The notes under the pieces were generated by a model. That model searched no databases, was not told the origin of the DNA, and saw nothing but the letters and a program-made list of their open reading frames with translations. The position numbers were made by a program, and so were the translations under genes. From Streptomyces termitum (lineage in GTDB: Bacteria > Actinomycetota > Actinomycetes > Streptomycetales > Streptomycetaceae): 60,781 nucleotides of DNA. The stretch covers positions 1 through 60,781 of the forward strand of contig NZ_BMUL01000026.1 of the NCBI RefSeq assembly GCF_014650175.1, given 5' to 3'. Every line of letters starts with the position of its first letter. Position 1 is the stretch's first letter. Positions 42,275 through 52,502 of this stretch are shown here, piece after piece.

Positions 42275-44623
42275 TCAATTCGTTGTACGGGCCAGGAGTG
42301 CGAAGGGCCGGTCCGCGAACAGTTCTGCCAGCTTGAGGGGGTTGGCGGTCCCCCCGGCGAACTCCCGCACCCCGTCCAGGACATCGCACCAGCGCCCCTC
42401 CGGAAGCGTCAGGGCGGTGTCCCGCCAGCCGCCCGCCTCCGCCAGCCGCAGCGACAGCCGGGTCACCGCCGTCACCGCCTCGCCGCCCCGGACGAAGGCC
42501 AGGCAGTGCGCGGCGGCCGGGCCCCCGGCGGTCAGCGGGACGTGCCCGGCGCCCGGCCCGAAGGCCGCCGGGCGCTCCCGGCGCAGCCGCAGCGCGGCCC
42601 GCACCACCGCCGTCCGCGCGTCGTCCGGCCCCGGCGCGTACGGCGCCCGGTTGTCGGGGTCCACCAGCGCCCGGTACTCCCGCTCGGTGTGCTGGTACAG
42701 CTCCGGCACGCCCGGCATGGTCAGCTGCACCAGGGCCGCGCCCAGCGCGTGCGCCCGGATGTGCGGCTCCAGCGCGAAGGCCGCCTCCGACGCCGTCCGC
42801 AGCGGCACCCGGCCGGGCCCGGCGGCCGTGAAGTCCGCCACCGCCCGCTCGTACACCGGATCCGGCTCGGTCCACGAGGTCCGCAGCCCCTCCTCCCGCA
42901 CCGCCTTCAGCACCGCCGGGCCGATCCGCGCCGGGTCCGGGACGCCGAAGCCGAAGGCGGTCTGCCAGGCCGTCCAGGCCAGGTGCGGATCGGGCGCCGG
43001 GACGCCGGACACCTCCGCGAGCAGCCCCGTCCACACCCGGGGGCACTGGGCGAGGACCGCGACCGCCGCCCGCACGTCGGCGCTGCGCTTGGTGTCGTGC
43101 GTGGTGAGGACCGTGCCGGTGCCCGGCCAGTCGCGGGCCAGCCGGGCGCACTCCTCGTGGAACTCGGCGACCGGGACGCCCGGCCGCCCCGGGTCCCCGC
43201 CGACCTCGTTGGCCGAGAGCAGCGGCGCGAACCGGTAGAAGGCGGTGTCCTCGGTGGACTTGGCGCGCAGCGCCGACGAGGTCTGCGCGAACCGGGCCCG
43301 GAAGGCCCGGTGCTCCGGGGAGTCGCCGAAGGAGCCGAGGAGCAGGCCGCGCACCGCGTCGACGGCGTCCGCCTCCTCCGGGACGGCGAAGGCGGCCCGG
43401 CAGGCACGGGCCGCGCCGGGGGTGAGGACCTCCTCGGCGCCGGTCCGGTACGGCCGGTAGACCCGCAGATGGACGAGGAGCTCCTCGATCGCGGTGCGCA
43501 GCGCCCACGGCGCGTGGTCCGCCAGCGCCGGATCGGCCGCGCACAGCCGGACGGCCTCCCGGGTCAGCCGGGCCGCCTCCGCCGCCAGGTCGTGCCGCAC
43601 CACCTCGTAGGCGGCACGCCGGGCGGTGTCCGGCCAGGCGCCGCCCCGGTCGGCCGAGCGGCGGGTGAAGTCCCGGTAGGCGTCGGTCAGTTCGGCCGCG
43701 CCCTCCGGGTCGGTGAGGACGCCGTCGACCAGCCGGAGCGCGTCGTAGCCGGTGGTCCCGGCCACCGGCCAGGCGGCCGGCAGCCGCTCCCCGTCGGCGA
43801 GGATCTTCTCCACCACCGTCCAGCACCGGCCGCCGGTCGCCGCCGCCAGCCGCTCCAGATAGCCCTGCGGGTCGGCGAGCCCGTCCGGGTGGTCGATCCG
43901 GAGCCCCTCCACGACCCCGTCCGCGACCAGCTCCACGATCTTCGCGTGGGTCGCGTCGAAGACCTCCGGGTCCTCCACCCGGACCCCGATCAGCTCCGAC
44001 ACGGTGAAGAAGCGGCGGTAGTTCAGCTCGGTGCGGGCCAGCCGCCACCAGCACAGCCGGTACCACTGGGCGTCCAGCAGCGCGTCCGGCGGCAGGCCCT
44101 CGGTGCCGGGCCGCAGCGGGAACTCCTGCCCGTCCAGGCGCAGCGTCCCGTCCTCGACGCGCAGCCGGTCGCGGACGGCGGACAGCCGGCCGGGCAGCAC
44201 CGGCAGCAGCACCTTCCCGTCCCCGGCCGCCCGGTCCACGTCGAACCAGCGGGCGTACGGCGACGCGGGGCCGTCCCGCAGCACCGCCCGCAGCGCGTGG
44301 TTGTGGCGCGGTGAGGCCGCCATGTGGTTCGGCACCAGGTCCAGGACCAGGCCGAGGCCGTGGGCGCGGGCGGTCGCGGCCAGCGCGCGCAGTCCGGCCT
44401 CGCCGCCCAGCTCGGCCCGCACGGAGCGGTGGTCGGTGACGTCGTAGCCGTGCGCGGAGCCGGGCACGGCCTCAAGGACGGGGGAGAGGTGCAGGTGGGA
44501 GACGCCGAGCCCGGCCAGGTGCGGCACGACCCGCTCGGCGGCGGCGAACGGGAAGGCGGGCTGGAGCTGGAGCCGGTAGGTGGCGGTGGGCATGACGGCG
44601 GGGGAGGGCGAGGGGGACGTCAT
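42275..44623 (-). CDS. treY: Malto-oligosyltrehalose synthase
   Basis: 782 residues from ATG 44623 (ATG 44593, MPTATYRLQL, is also possible). GH13 intramolecular transglucosylase that turns the reducing end of a malto-oligosaccharide into a trehalose unit. Seen: TATYRLQLQPAFPF, LSPVLEAVPGSAHGYDVTD, DLVPNHMA, the catalytic region VEGLRIDHPDGLADPQ, VVEKILADGERLP and VLTTHDTKRSADVRA. Size agrees with TreY. No ribosome-binding site; the CGTACG palindrome and repeat array just upstream may control it. Works with TreZ. Confidence 0.93.
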   Translation of the reverse strand: MTSPSPSPAVMPTATYRLQLQPAFPFAAAERVVPHLAGLGVSHLHLSPVLEAVPGSAHGYDVTDHRSVRAELGGEAGLRALAATARAHGLGLVLDLVPNHMAASPRHNHALRAVLRDGPASPYARWFDVDRAAGDGKVLLPVLPGRLSAVRDRLRVEDGTLRLDGQEFPLRPGTEGLPPDALLDAQWYRLCWWRLARTELNYRRFFTVSELIGVRVEDPEVFDATHAKIVELVADGVVEGLRIDHPDGLADPQGYLERLAAATGGRCWTVVEKILADGERLPAAWPVAGTTGYDALRLVDGVLTDPEGAAELTDAYRDFTRRSADRGGAWPDTARRAAYEVVRHDLAAEAARLTREAVRLCAADPALADHAPWALRTAIEELLVHLRVYRPYRTGAEEVLTPGAARACRAAFAVPEEADAVDAVRGLLLGSFGDSPEHRAFRARFAQTSSALRAKSTEDTAFYRFAPLLSANEVGGDPGRPGVPVAEFHEECARLARDWPGTGTVLTTHDTKRSADVRAAVAVLAQCPRVWTGLLAEVSGVPAPDPHLAWTAWQTAFGFGVPDPARIGPAVLKAVREEGLRTSWTEPDPVYERAVADFTAAGPGRVPLRTASEAAFALEPHIRAHALGAALVQLTMPGVPELYQHTEREYRALVDPDNRAPYAPGPDDARTAVVRAALRLRRERPAAFGPGAGHVPLTAGGPAAAHCLAFVRGGEAVTAVTRLSLRLAEAGGWRDTALTLPEGRWCDVLDGVREFAGGTANPLKLAELFADRPFALLARTTN

Positions 44624-44627
44624 GTGG

Positions 44628-44639
44628 GGGTACGTACCC
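44628..44639. promoter_or_regulatory. Palindrome overlapping the treY leader
   Basis: GGGTACGTACCC is a perfect 12-bp palindrome 4 nt before the treY ATG (44623). On the minus strand TACGTA sits 7 nt ahead of the ATG, where a leaderless -10 box would be, so a protein bound here would block transcription. Confidence 0.45.
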
Positions 44640-44684
44640 GGTGCGGCCGGTTCCGTCCCGGCCCGGTGCGCCCGGCCCCGCACG

Positions 44685-44748
44685 CCTTCACCCGTACGAG
44701 TGGAGACGTACGGGTGGAGGCGTACGGACGAAGGCGTACGGGCGCGGC
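44685..44748. repeat. 14-bp CGTACG repeat array upstream of treY
   Basis: CGTACG occurs at 44693, 44707, 44721 and 44735, exactly 14 bp apart. Units 2 to 4 are direct repeats of CGTACGGGTGGAGG type (44707-44748). The segment 44685-44698 is the same unit inverted (13 of 14 matches to unit 2), forming a 14-bp stem with an 8-nt loop to 44720. It lies between glgX (stop 44836) and treY (start 44623), so it is a regulatory array, a terminator for glgX, or both. Confidence 0.65.
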
Positions 44749-44835
44749 GCACCGGAGGCCCGGGGTGGTCCGGCGGGCGGCCCGGGAGCGCCGGGGGGGC
44801 GGGCCCGGGGCCGGGCCGGGGGAGGCGGGGCCGGG

Positions 44836-46956
<2,121 letters not shown>

Positions 46957-47093
46957 GGGTACGAATCTTCCTCTTCTGTCCGGGTTCGGGGATCTTCTTC
47001 GGCCAGATCCTGCCCGAAAGATGTCCAACCGCCCAGGGACGCGCCCCGTCCTACCGGGTGACCGCAGACCAAGAGGGGGATAGAGGGGGAAAT

Positions 47094-47948
47094 ATGTACG
47101 AAATGCTACGACGTCACCTGGGGAAGGTGATGGCGGGGACGGCCATGGCGGTGACCGGCACCGCCGTCGCCGTCGCCGTGACCCTGCCCGGCGCGGCGGG
47201 CGCCGACGACGCCCCGGGCGACCGGACCGCCGCCCGCGCCCCGGCCGGCGCCTCCGCCGGCTCCGCCGGCTCCGGCGGCGCCCCGGACGCGGCCGGAGCC
47301 GGCGGTGCGGCAGGTACGGCCCCGCCGCCGCCCGCGACCGTCCTCCCGGCCGCCGCCGAGGGCCCCCGGGGCACCGGCACCGACCCGCTCACCGACGCCG
47401 AACTGGCCCGCGCCGAGGCCCTCGCCCTCACCCCGCCCGGCGCCGCCGCGCTCCAGGACGCCGCGGGCGACCGGGGCCGTCCGCAGCGCCTCGGCACCGA
47501 ACTCGCCGACCCCGAACCCGGCCGGGAGGACGTCCGCCGCGCCCAGGTCCGCTTCTACGACTACGCCCGCGACGAACTCGTCGTCCGCACCGTCAACCTC
47601 ACCACCGGCGCCGTCGAGTCCACCTCGGCCCGGCGCGGGGTGCAGCCCTCCGCCCACCCCGAGGAAGTGCGCGCCGCCCTCGCGCTCCTCCTCGCCGCAC
47701 CGCTCGGCCAGGGCGTCAAGGAGGACTACGCGCACGCCACCGGCGGCACCCTGACCGACCCCGGCCGGCTCCGCGCCACCGGCGACGTCTACCGCCCCTA
47801 CCGGGAGAAGAACGTCCCCGAGGCCCTCGCCCGCTGCGGCGAGCACCGCTGCCTCCGGCTCGTCACCAAGATCCCCGACGGGCCCTGGATCGACACCCGG
47901 AACCTCATCGTCGACCTCTCCGCGAGGAACGTCGTCCGCGTCGGCTGA
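47094..47948 (+). CDS. Secreted protein of unknown function (partner of amine oxidase-like protein)
   Basis: 284 residues, ATG 47094 with GAGGGGGA. Signal peptide with a hydrophobic core (MAVTGTAVAVAVTLPGAAGA). A roughly 75-residue Ala/Gly/Pro linker is followed by a domain with VRRAQVRFYDYARDELVVRTVNL in two pieces (VRRAQVRFYDY, ARDELVVRTVNL), the segment VQPSAHPEEVRAALALLLA and a final RCGEHRCLRLVTKIPDGPWID. That pattern resembles the N2/N3 domains that precede the catalytic domain in copper amine oxidases. It is in the same direction as the next gene (64 bp), which has only the catalytic domain, so the two could be the split halves of one amine oxidase. Confidence 0.7.
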   Translation: MYEMLRRHLGKVMAGTAMAVTGTAVAVAVTLPGAAGADDAPGDRTAARAPAGASAGSAGSGGAPDAAGAGGAAGTAPPPPATVLPAAAEGPRGTGTDPLTDAELARAEALALTPPGAAALQDAAGDRGRPQRLGTELADPEPGREDVRRAQVRFYDYARDELVVRTVNLTTGAVESTSARRGVQPSAHPEEVRAALALLLAAPLGQGVKEDYAHATGGTLTDPGRLRATGDVYRPYREKNVPEALARCGEHRCLRLVTKIPDGPWIDTRNLIVDLSARNVVRVG

Positions 47949-48012
47949 CCACCGCCGCCCGCCGTTCCACCGCACCCCGCGCACATCCTTCACGCACAAG
48001 GAGCACACCCGC

Positions 48013-49320
48013 ATGACCGTCCGGTACTCCAGGCGGGCCCGGGGGACGCTCGCCGCCCTCGCGGCGACCGCCCTCCTCGGCACCGCCACCGCCGCGAGCC
48101 CCGCCGTCGGGGCCCCCGCCGCGACCGCGCCCGCCGCACCCGCCGCCGCGCCCGCGCCCCCGTGCTCGGCCGCCCAGCGCGTCACCCGCACCCTCGACGG
48201 CGGCGCCGTCTGGGCCATGTGCTGGCGCTACAGCACCGACGCCGGCCTGATCCTCGACCACATCACCTACCAGCCGCCCGGCGGCGCCCCGGTGAAGGTC
48301 CTGCGCACCGCCCGCCTCGCCCAGATCCACGTCCCCTACGACGACGGCGGCGCCGAGTACGACGACCTCACCGGCGCCGGCTTCGGCTGGGGCCTCCAGG
48401 ACCTCAAGCCCGCCGAATGCCCCGGCGGCGCCCTCACCACCGTCAAGATCCCCGACGCCGGGCGGGTCAAGGGCCTGTGCACCACCACCCGCGCCCGGGG
48501 CCACGCCTACCGCATGGCCAAGGACACCGGGACCGGCGTCTACCAGGCCCAGGCCAAGGACCTGCTCGTCTACACCGTGAACAAGGTCGGCTGGTACGAG
48601 TACATCTCCGAATGGCGCTTCTCCGCCGACGGCACCATCGGCGTCAACGTCGGCGCCACCGGCAGCCTCTCGCCCGTCGACTACAACGCCGCCGACGGCC
48701 GCGGCTGGCCGCTCGGCAAGGGAGCCCGCGGCTACGCCACCAGCCACGCCCACAACGTCTTCTGGAAGCTCGACTTCGGCCTCGACGGCGGCAAGGACCG
48801 CATCGAGCAGTACGACTCCACCGTCACCGCCCCCGCCCGGGGCGGCGGCCCCACCGTCAAGACCCGCCGGACCGCCGTCACCAAGGAACTCGCCGGCGAC
48901 GCCAAGAACATGCGCTGGTGGCGGGTGGTCAGCGGCACCGGCAAGAACGCCGACGGGCACCCCCGCAGCTACGAGATCGTCCCCGGCCACACCGACACCC
49001 ACGCCGGCCGCCCCTTCACCCGGCACGACGTCTACTTCACCCAGGCCCGCTCCTGCGAGCAGTACGCCAGCAACAACATCGGCAACTGCCCCGCCAACGC
49101 CGGTGACAGCGTGGACAAATGGGTCAACGGGGAGACTCTGACCAAACCGACCGTCTGGGTCAACATCGGGTTCCACCACATCGCCCGAGACGAGGACCAG
49201 CAGCCCATGCCGGTCCACTGGCAGGGCTTCCAGCTCGCCCCCAGGGACGTAACCGCTATGAATCCGCTCACTCCGGCCGATCTCGCCTCCCAGAACGGTC
49301 AGCCCGAACTGGGCAGTTGA
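48013..49320 (+). CDS. Secreted copper amine oxidase-like protein (catalytic domain only)
   Basis: 435 residues. Signal peptide and Ala/Pro linker to about residue 50. The rest matches the CAO catalytic domain: AQIHVPYDDGG, GFGWGLQDLKPAECPGG, cofactor region VNKVGWYEYISEWRF, copper His pair H245/H247 (SHAHNVFW), and third ligand H389 (GFHHIARDEDQQPMPVHW). The cofactor Tyr (Y195) would become TPQ, but the invariant Asn before it is Trp194 (WYEY rather than NYDY). No N2/N3 domains, which may be in the previous gene. Extracellular. Copper dependence is inferred; the Asn change may affect cofactor formation. Confidence 0.7.
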   Translation: MTVRYSRRARGTLAALAATALLGTATAASPAVGAPAATAPAAPAAAPAPPCSAAQRVTRTLDGGAVWAMCWRYSTDAGLILDHITYQPPGGAPVKVLRTARLAQIHVPYDDGGAEYDDLTGAGFGWGLQDLKPAECPGGALTTVKIPDAGRVKGLCTTTRARGHAYRMAKDTGTGVYQAQAKDLLVYTVNKVGWYEYISEWRFSADGTIGVNVGATGSLSPVDYNAADGRGWPLGKGARGYATSHAHNVFWKLDFGLDGGKDRIEQYDSTVTAPARGGGPTVKTRRTAVTKELAGDAKNMRWWRVVSGTGKNADGHPRSYEIVPGHTDTHAGRPFTRHDVYFTQARSCEQYASNNIGNCPANAGDSVDKWVNGETLTKPTVWVNIGFHHIARDEDQQPMPVHWQGFQLAPRDVTAMNPLTPADLASQNGQPELGS

Positions 49321-49432
49321 GCAAGAGCCCGTTCGATCCTGCTGCACCGCCTCCCGCTCCCGGAGTACCCTTCCTTGATCGTTGTCGGAGAGTGTTCAGG
49401 GACGGGCGTCCAGAGCAGAAGGCGGTGCGCGG

Positions 49433-50719
49433 GTGAGCTCCGGAGGTCTTGAGCTGCCCCCGGGGGACACGGGTCCCGAAAGGGGCCCGGCGGATTCCGC
49501 GGCGGCGCCGCCCGGCACCGTCCTGCCCTCCGGAGCCCCCGCGCGCCCCGGCGCCGTCCACGTCGCCCGCCCGGTCGAGATCGGCGCCGAACTCGACTGG
49601 GGCGCCGAGGCGTGGAGCGAGGTCCGCACCCGTGCCCAGCGGGCCGGCCGCGCCTACATCTGGCTCAATCTCGTCGAACAGCGGATGCGGGCCGTCGTCG
49701 CCGCCGTCCTCCGGCCCGTCTACGAACCCGTGCACGGCGAGGAGTGGGTGGTCGCGGCGGCCGGCCCGGCGGGGCAGGAATGGGTCCGCCGGGCCGTCGC
49801 CGTCCGCGAGGTCTCCCGCCGCAAGGGCTACCTCCTCGACCCCGCCGACGACAACGTCCTCTCCTTCCTCACCCTGCCCCAGCTCCGCGAGCTGATGGTC
49901 CAGCACTGGCCCTGCTTCGAGCCCTACTTCGACGACCGGCGCGAGGTCGAGCTCGCCCTCGACGAACTGGAGGTGACCCGCAACGTCGTCTCCCGCAACC
50001 GCGCCCTGTCGCCCACCGTCCTCGCCCAGGCCGAACGGGCCTCCGCGCTCATCCTGGAGATCCTCGGCAGCGGCGCGGGCGTCCCCTCCGCCGACCGGCT
50101 GCCCGTCGACGCCGTCGAGGACCTCGTCGGCGACCGGTACGCCGACGTCGTCTCCGTCCACCCCGACCGGGTCCGGCTCCAGCGCCAGCTGCCCGCCGAG
50201 GACCTCTTCGGCGGCGCCCGCCGCCTCGACGCCACCGGCATAGGTCTCAACCTCCTCGTGCAGAACTTCTCCGGCCGCCGGATGGTCCGCCTCGCCGAGT
50301 CCGGCTGCCGGATACGGCTCCTCTTCCTCAACCCGGCCAGCAGCGCCGTCAAGCGGCGCGAGCGCGAGCTCGGCATCAAGAAGGGCGAGCTCAGCCGCTC
50401 CGTCGAGATGAACATCCTGCACATGCGGCGGGTCCGCGCCCGGCTCCGCGACCCCGGCGCCTTCGAGATCCACGTCTTCGACGAGACCCCCCGCTTCACC
50501 GCCTACCTCGTCGACGGCGACGGCCCCGACGGCGTCGGCGTCGTCCAGTCCTACCTGCGCAAGGCCCGCGGCATGGAGGCCCCCGTCCTGGTGCTCAGGG
50601 GCGGCGGCCGGTCCGTCGTCCGCGCCCTCGCCCCCGGACGCGAGGCCGACCACGGACTCTTCGAGACGTATCGTGAGGAGTTCGAGTCGGTCTGGCTCGA
50701 CTCCCGACCGGTCTCCTGA
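49433..50719 (+). CDS. SAV2148-type HEPN-domain protein
   Basis: 428 residues from GTG 49433 (AAGG about 12 nt upstream; a TTG at 49382 is an in-frame alternative). N-terminal 45 residues disordered. A HEPN-like helical region at residues 55-130 carries R94-x6-H101 (RPVYEPVH), the RNase-type R-(x4-6)-H motif. Middle: ELMVQHWPCFEPYFDDRREVELALDELEVTRN (split as ELMVQHWPCFEPYF and DDRREVELALDELEVTRN). C-terminal half: GIGLNLLVQNFSGRRMVRLAESG, a Sir2/effector-like alpha/beta segment, and IKKGELSRSVEMN. The family is conserved across streptomycetes; function unknown, possibly RNA cleavage or signalling. Confidence 0.8.
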   Translation: MSSGGLELPPGDTGPERGPADSAAAPPGTVLPSGAPARPGAVHVARPVEIGAELDWGAEAWSEVRTRAQRAGRAYIWLNLVEQRMRAVVAAVLRPVYEPVHGEEWVVAAAGPAGQEWVRRAVAVREVSRRKGYLLDPADDNVLSFLTLPQLRELMVQHWPCFEPYFDDRREVELALDELEVTRNVVSRNRALSPTVLAQAERASALILEILGSGAGVPSADRLPVDAVEDLVGDRYADVVSVHPDRVRLQRQLPAEDLFGGARRLDATGIGLNLLVQNFSGRRMVRLAESGCRIRLLFLNPASSAVKRRERELGIKKGELSRSVEMNILHMRRVRARLRDPGAFEIHVFDETPRFTAYLVDGDGPDGVGVVQSYLRKARGMEAPVLVLRGGGRSVVRALAPGREADHGLFETYREEFESVWLDSRPVS

Positions 50720-50798
50720 CGCCGTTGTCAGTGGCCCGTGCGAGGGTGGAGAACACCACGGGGAGAACGCCACGGGGAGATCACGCAAGGAGGAATCG

Positions 50799-51524
50799 AT
50801 GGCCTGGCACGGGGAACCACTGGTCGGCTTCGACCTGGAGACCACCGGCACCGACCCGCTGGAAGCCCGCATCGTGACGGCCTGCGTCGTCGGCTTCCAC
50901 GAGGGACGGGTGCTCCGGCAGCGGGACTGGCTCGCCGACCCCGGCGTCCCCATCCCCGAGCCCGCGACCGCCATCCACGGCATCAGCAGCGAGCGGGCCG
51001 CCACCGAGGGCCGCCCCGCCCGCGAGGTCGCCGACGAGGTCGCCGAGACCCTCGCCGGATACTGGCGCCAGGGCGTCCCGGTCGTCGCGTACAACGCCTC
51101 CTTCGACCTCAGCCTGCTCGCCGCCGAACTGCGCCGCCACGGCCTGCCCTCCCTGGAGGAGCGGCTCGGCGGGACGGACATCGGGCCGGTCCTCGACCCG
51201 TACACCATCGACCGCGCCGTCGACCGCTACCGGCGCGGCAAGCGGAACCTCGAAGCGGTCTGCGGCGAGTACGGCGTCGTCCTCGAAGCCGCCCACCAGG
51301 CCGCCGCCGACGCGCTCGCCGCCGTCCGGGTCGCCGTCGCGATAGCCGAGCGGCACCCGAAGGTGGCCGCGATGACCCCGGCCGAGCTCCACGAGCGGCA
51401 GATCGTCTGGTACCGCGCCTGGGCCGAGAACTTCCAGGACTTCCTGCGCCGCAAGGGCGAGGCGGACGCGGTCGTGGACCCCGTGTGGCCGCTGCGCGGC
51501 GAGCCCGCCGGCGCCACCCCCTGA
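50799..51524 (+). CDS. 3'-5' exonuclease, DnaQ-like (DNA polymerase III epsilon-type)
   Basis: 241 residues, ATG 50799 with a perfect AAGGAGG site. DEDDh exonuclease motifs: ExoI VGFDLETTGTDP (D, E), ExoII VVAYNASFDLSLLAAEL (D) and ExoIII EAAHQAAADALAAVRVA with His and Asp. The family includes the proofreading subunit of Pol III, RNase T-like and stand-alone nucleases; this one has no polymerase-binding tail in the usual position but a distinct C-terminal segment with IVWYRAWAENFQDFLRRKG, typical of the actinobacterial form. Same direction as the HEPN gene, with 79 bp between. Confidence 0.93.
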   Translation: MAWHGEPLVGFDLETTGTDPLEARIVTACVVGFHEGRVLRQRDWLADPGVPIPEPATAIHGISSERAATEGRPAREVADEVAETLAGYWRQGVPVVAYNASFDLSLLAAELRRHGLPSLEERLGGTDIGPVLDPYTIDRAVDRYRRGKRNLEAVCGEYGVVLEAAHQAAADALAAVRVAVAIAERHPKVAAMTPAELHERQIVWYRAWAENFQDFLRRKGEADAVVDPVWPLRGEPAGATP

Positions 51525-51611
51525 CGGGACGCGCCGGCCGGGCCCCGGGACCCGGCCGGACGGTTGTTCCTCCCGCCGCCGGGCTCCGGCCGTTCGTCGC
51601 GAAGCCGGGCG

Positions 51612-52439
51612 TCAGGCGTTCTTCTCGAAGAAGGAGAGCAGCAGGCCGTTCACGGTCTCCGGCCGGTCCAGCGGGAACCAGTGCCCCGCCTCCTCCACCC
51701 GCTCGTACCGCCAGGACCCCGCCACGTGGGCGCCCGTCCCGGCCATCGAGCCCTCCGTGAGGAAGCGGTCCCCGGTGGACCAGACACCCATCACCGGCAC
51801 CGCGGGCAGCGGCGGCAGCGGAAGCTCCGGCGCGAACTGCACCTCCGCCGGGAGACCCGCCCGGTAGATGTTCAGCGCCGCCGTCAGCGCGCCCGGCGCG
51901 CGCAGCGGCTCGATCACCGCCTCCGCGTCCGGGTGCTCGGTCAGCATCTCCCGCAGCCCCGCGAAGTCGTCCCGGCGCAGCCACTCCTCGGCCACCCCCG
52001 GAAGCTGGAACAGCAGCATGTACCAGGACAGCTTCCGCTGCTCCCAGCCCACCTCCCGGTAGGCCGCCAGGTGGCCCACCGAGAGCAGGCTCAGCGACCG
52101 CACCCGGTCCGGCACCGCGTGCGCGATGCCCTGCGCGACGCCCGACCCCCAGTCGTGGCCCACCAGATGGAAGCGGTCCACCTCCAGCCGGGCCAGCAGC
52201 TCCAGCAGGTCGCCCACGTGCTTCGCCGGGTGGTACGCCTCCGGGCCGCCCTCCGGCCGGTCCGAACCGCCGAAGCCCCGCAGGGTCGGGGCGACGGTGC
52301 GGTAGCCCGCCGCGTTCAGCGCCGCGATCTGGTGGCGCCACAGGAGGTGGCTGTCGGGGAAGCCGTGGACCAGCAGCACCACCGGCCCCTCGCCGCTCAC
52401 CTCGACGTCGAGTTCCACTTCGGAGAGCCGTACCCGCAT
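51612..52439 (-). CDS. Alpha/beta hydrolase with Asp nucleophile (epoxide hydrolase-like)
   Basis: 275 residues, ATG 52439 with AGGTGG 7 nt upstream. HGFPDSHLLWRHQ is the oxyanion segment; the nucleophile elbow VGHDWGSGVAQ has Asp instead of Ser, marking epoxide hydrolases and haloalkane dehalogenases; catalytic His in EEAGHWFPLDRPE. A cap domain between (WYMLLFQLPGVAEEWLRRDDF) fits epoxide hydrolases. It opens epoxides or removes halogens, substrate unknown. Followed by 63 bp to the APH-like gene in the same direction. Confidence 0.88.
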   Translation of the reverse strand: MRVRLSEVELDVEVSGEGPVVLLVHGFPDSHLLWRHQIAALNAAGYRTVAPTLRGFGGSDRPEGGPEAYHPAKHVGDLLELLARLEVDRFHLVGHDWGSGVAQGIAHAVPDRVRSLSLLSVGHLAAYREVGWEQRKLSWYMLLFQLPGVAEEWLRRDDFAGLREMLTEHPDAEAVIEPLRAPGALTAALNIYRAGLPAEVQFAPELPLPPLPAVPVMGVWSTGDRFLTEGSMAGTGAHVAGSWRYERVEEAGHWFPLDRPETVNGLLLSFFEKNA

Positions 52440-52502
52440 CACGCCACCTGTTCCTCTCGCCCCGTTCAAGGGTTGGAAAACCGGACCGACCTGGCGGCCA
52501 CC

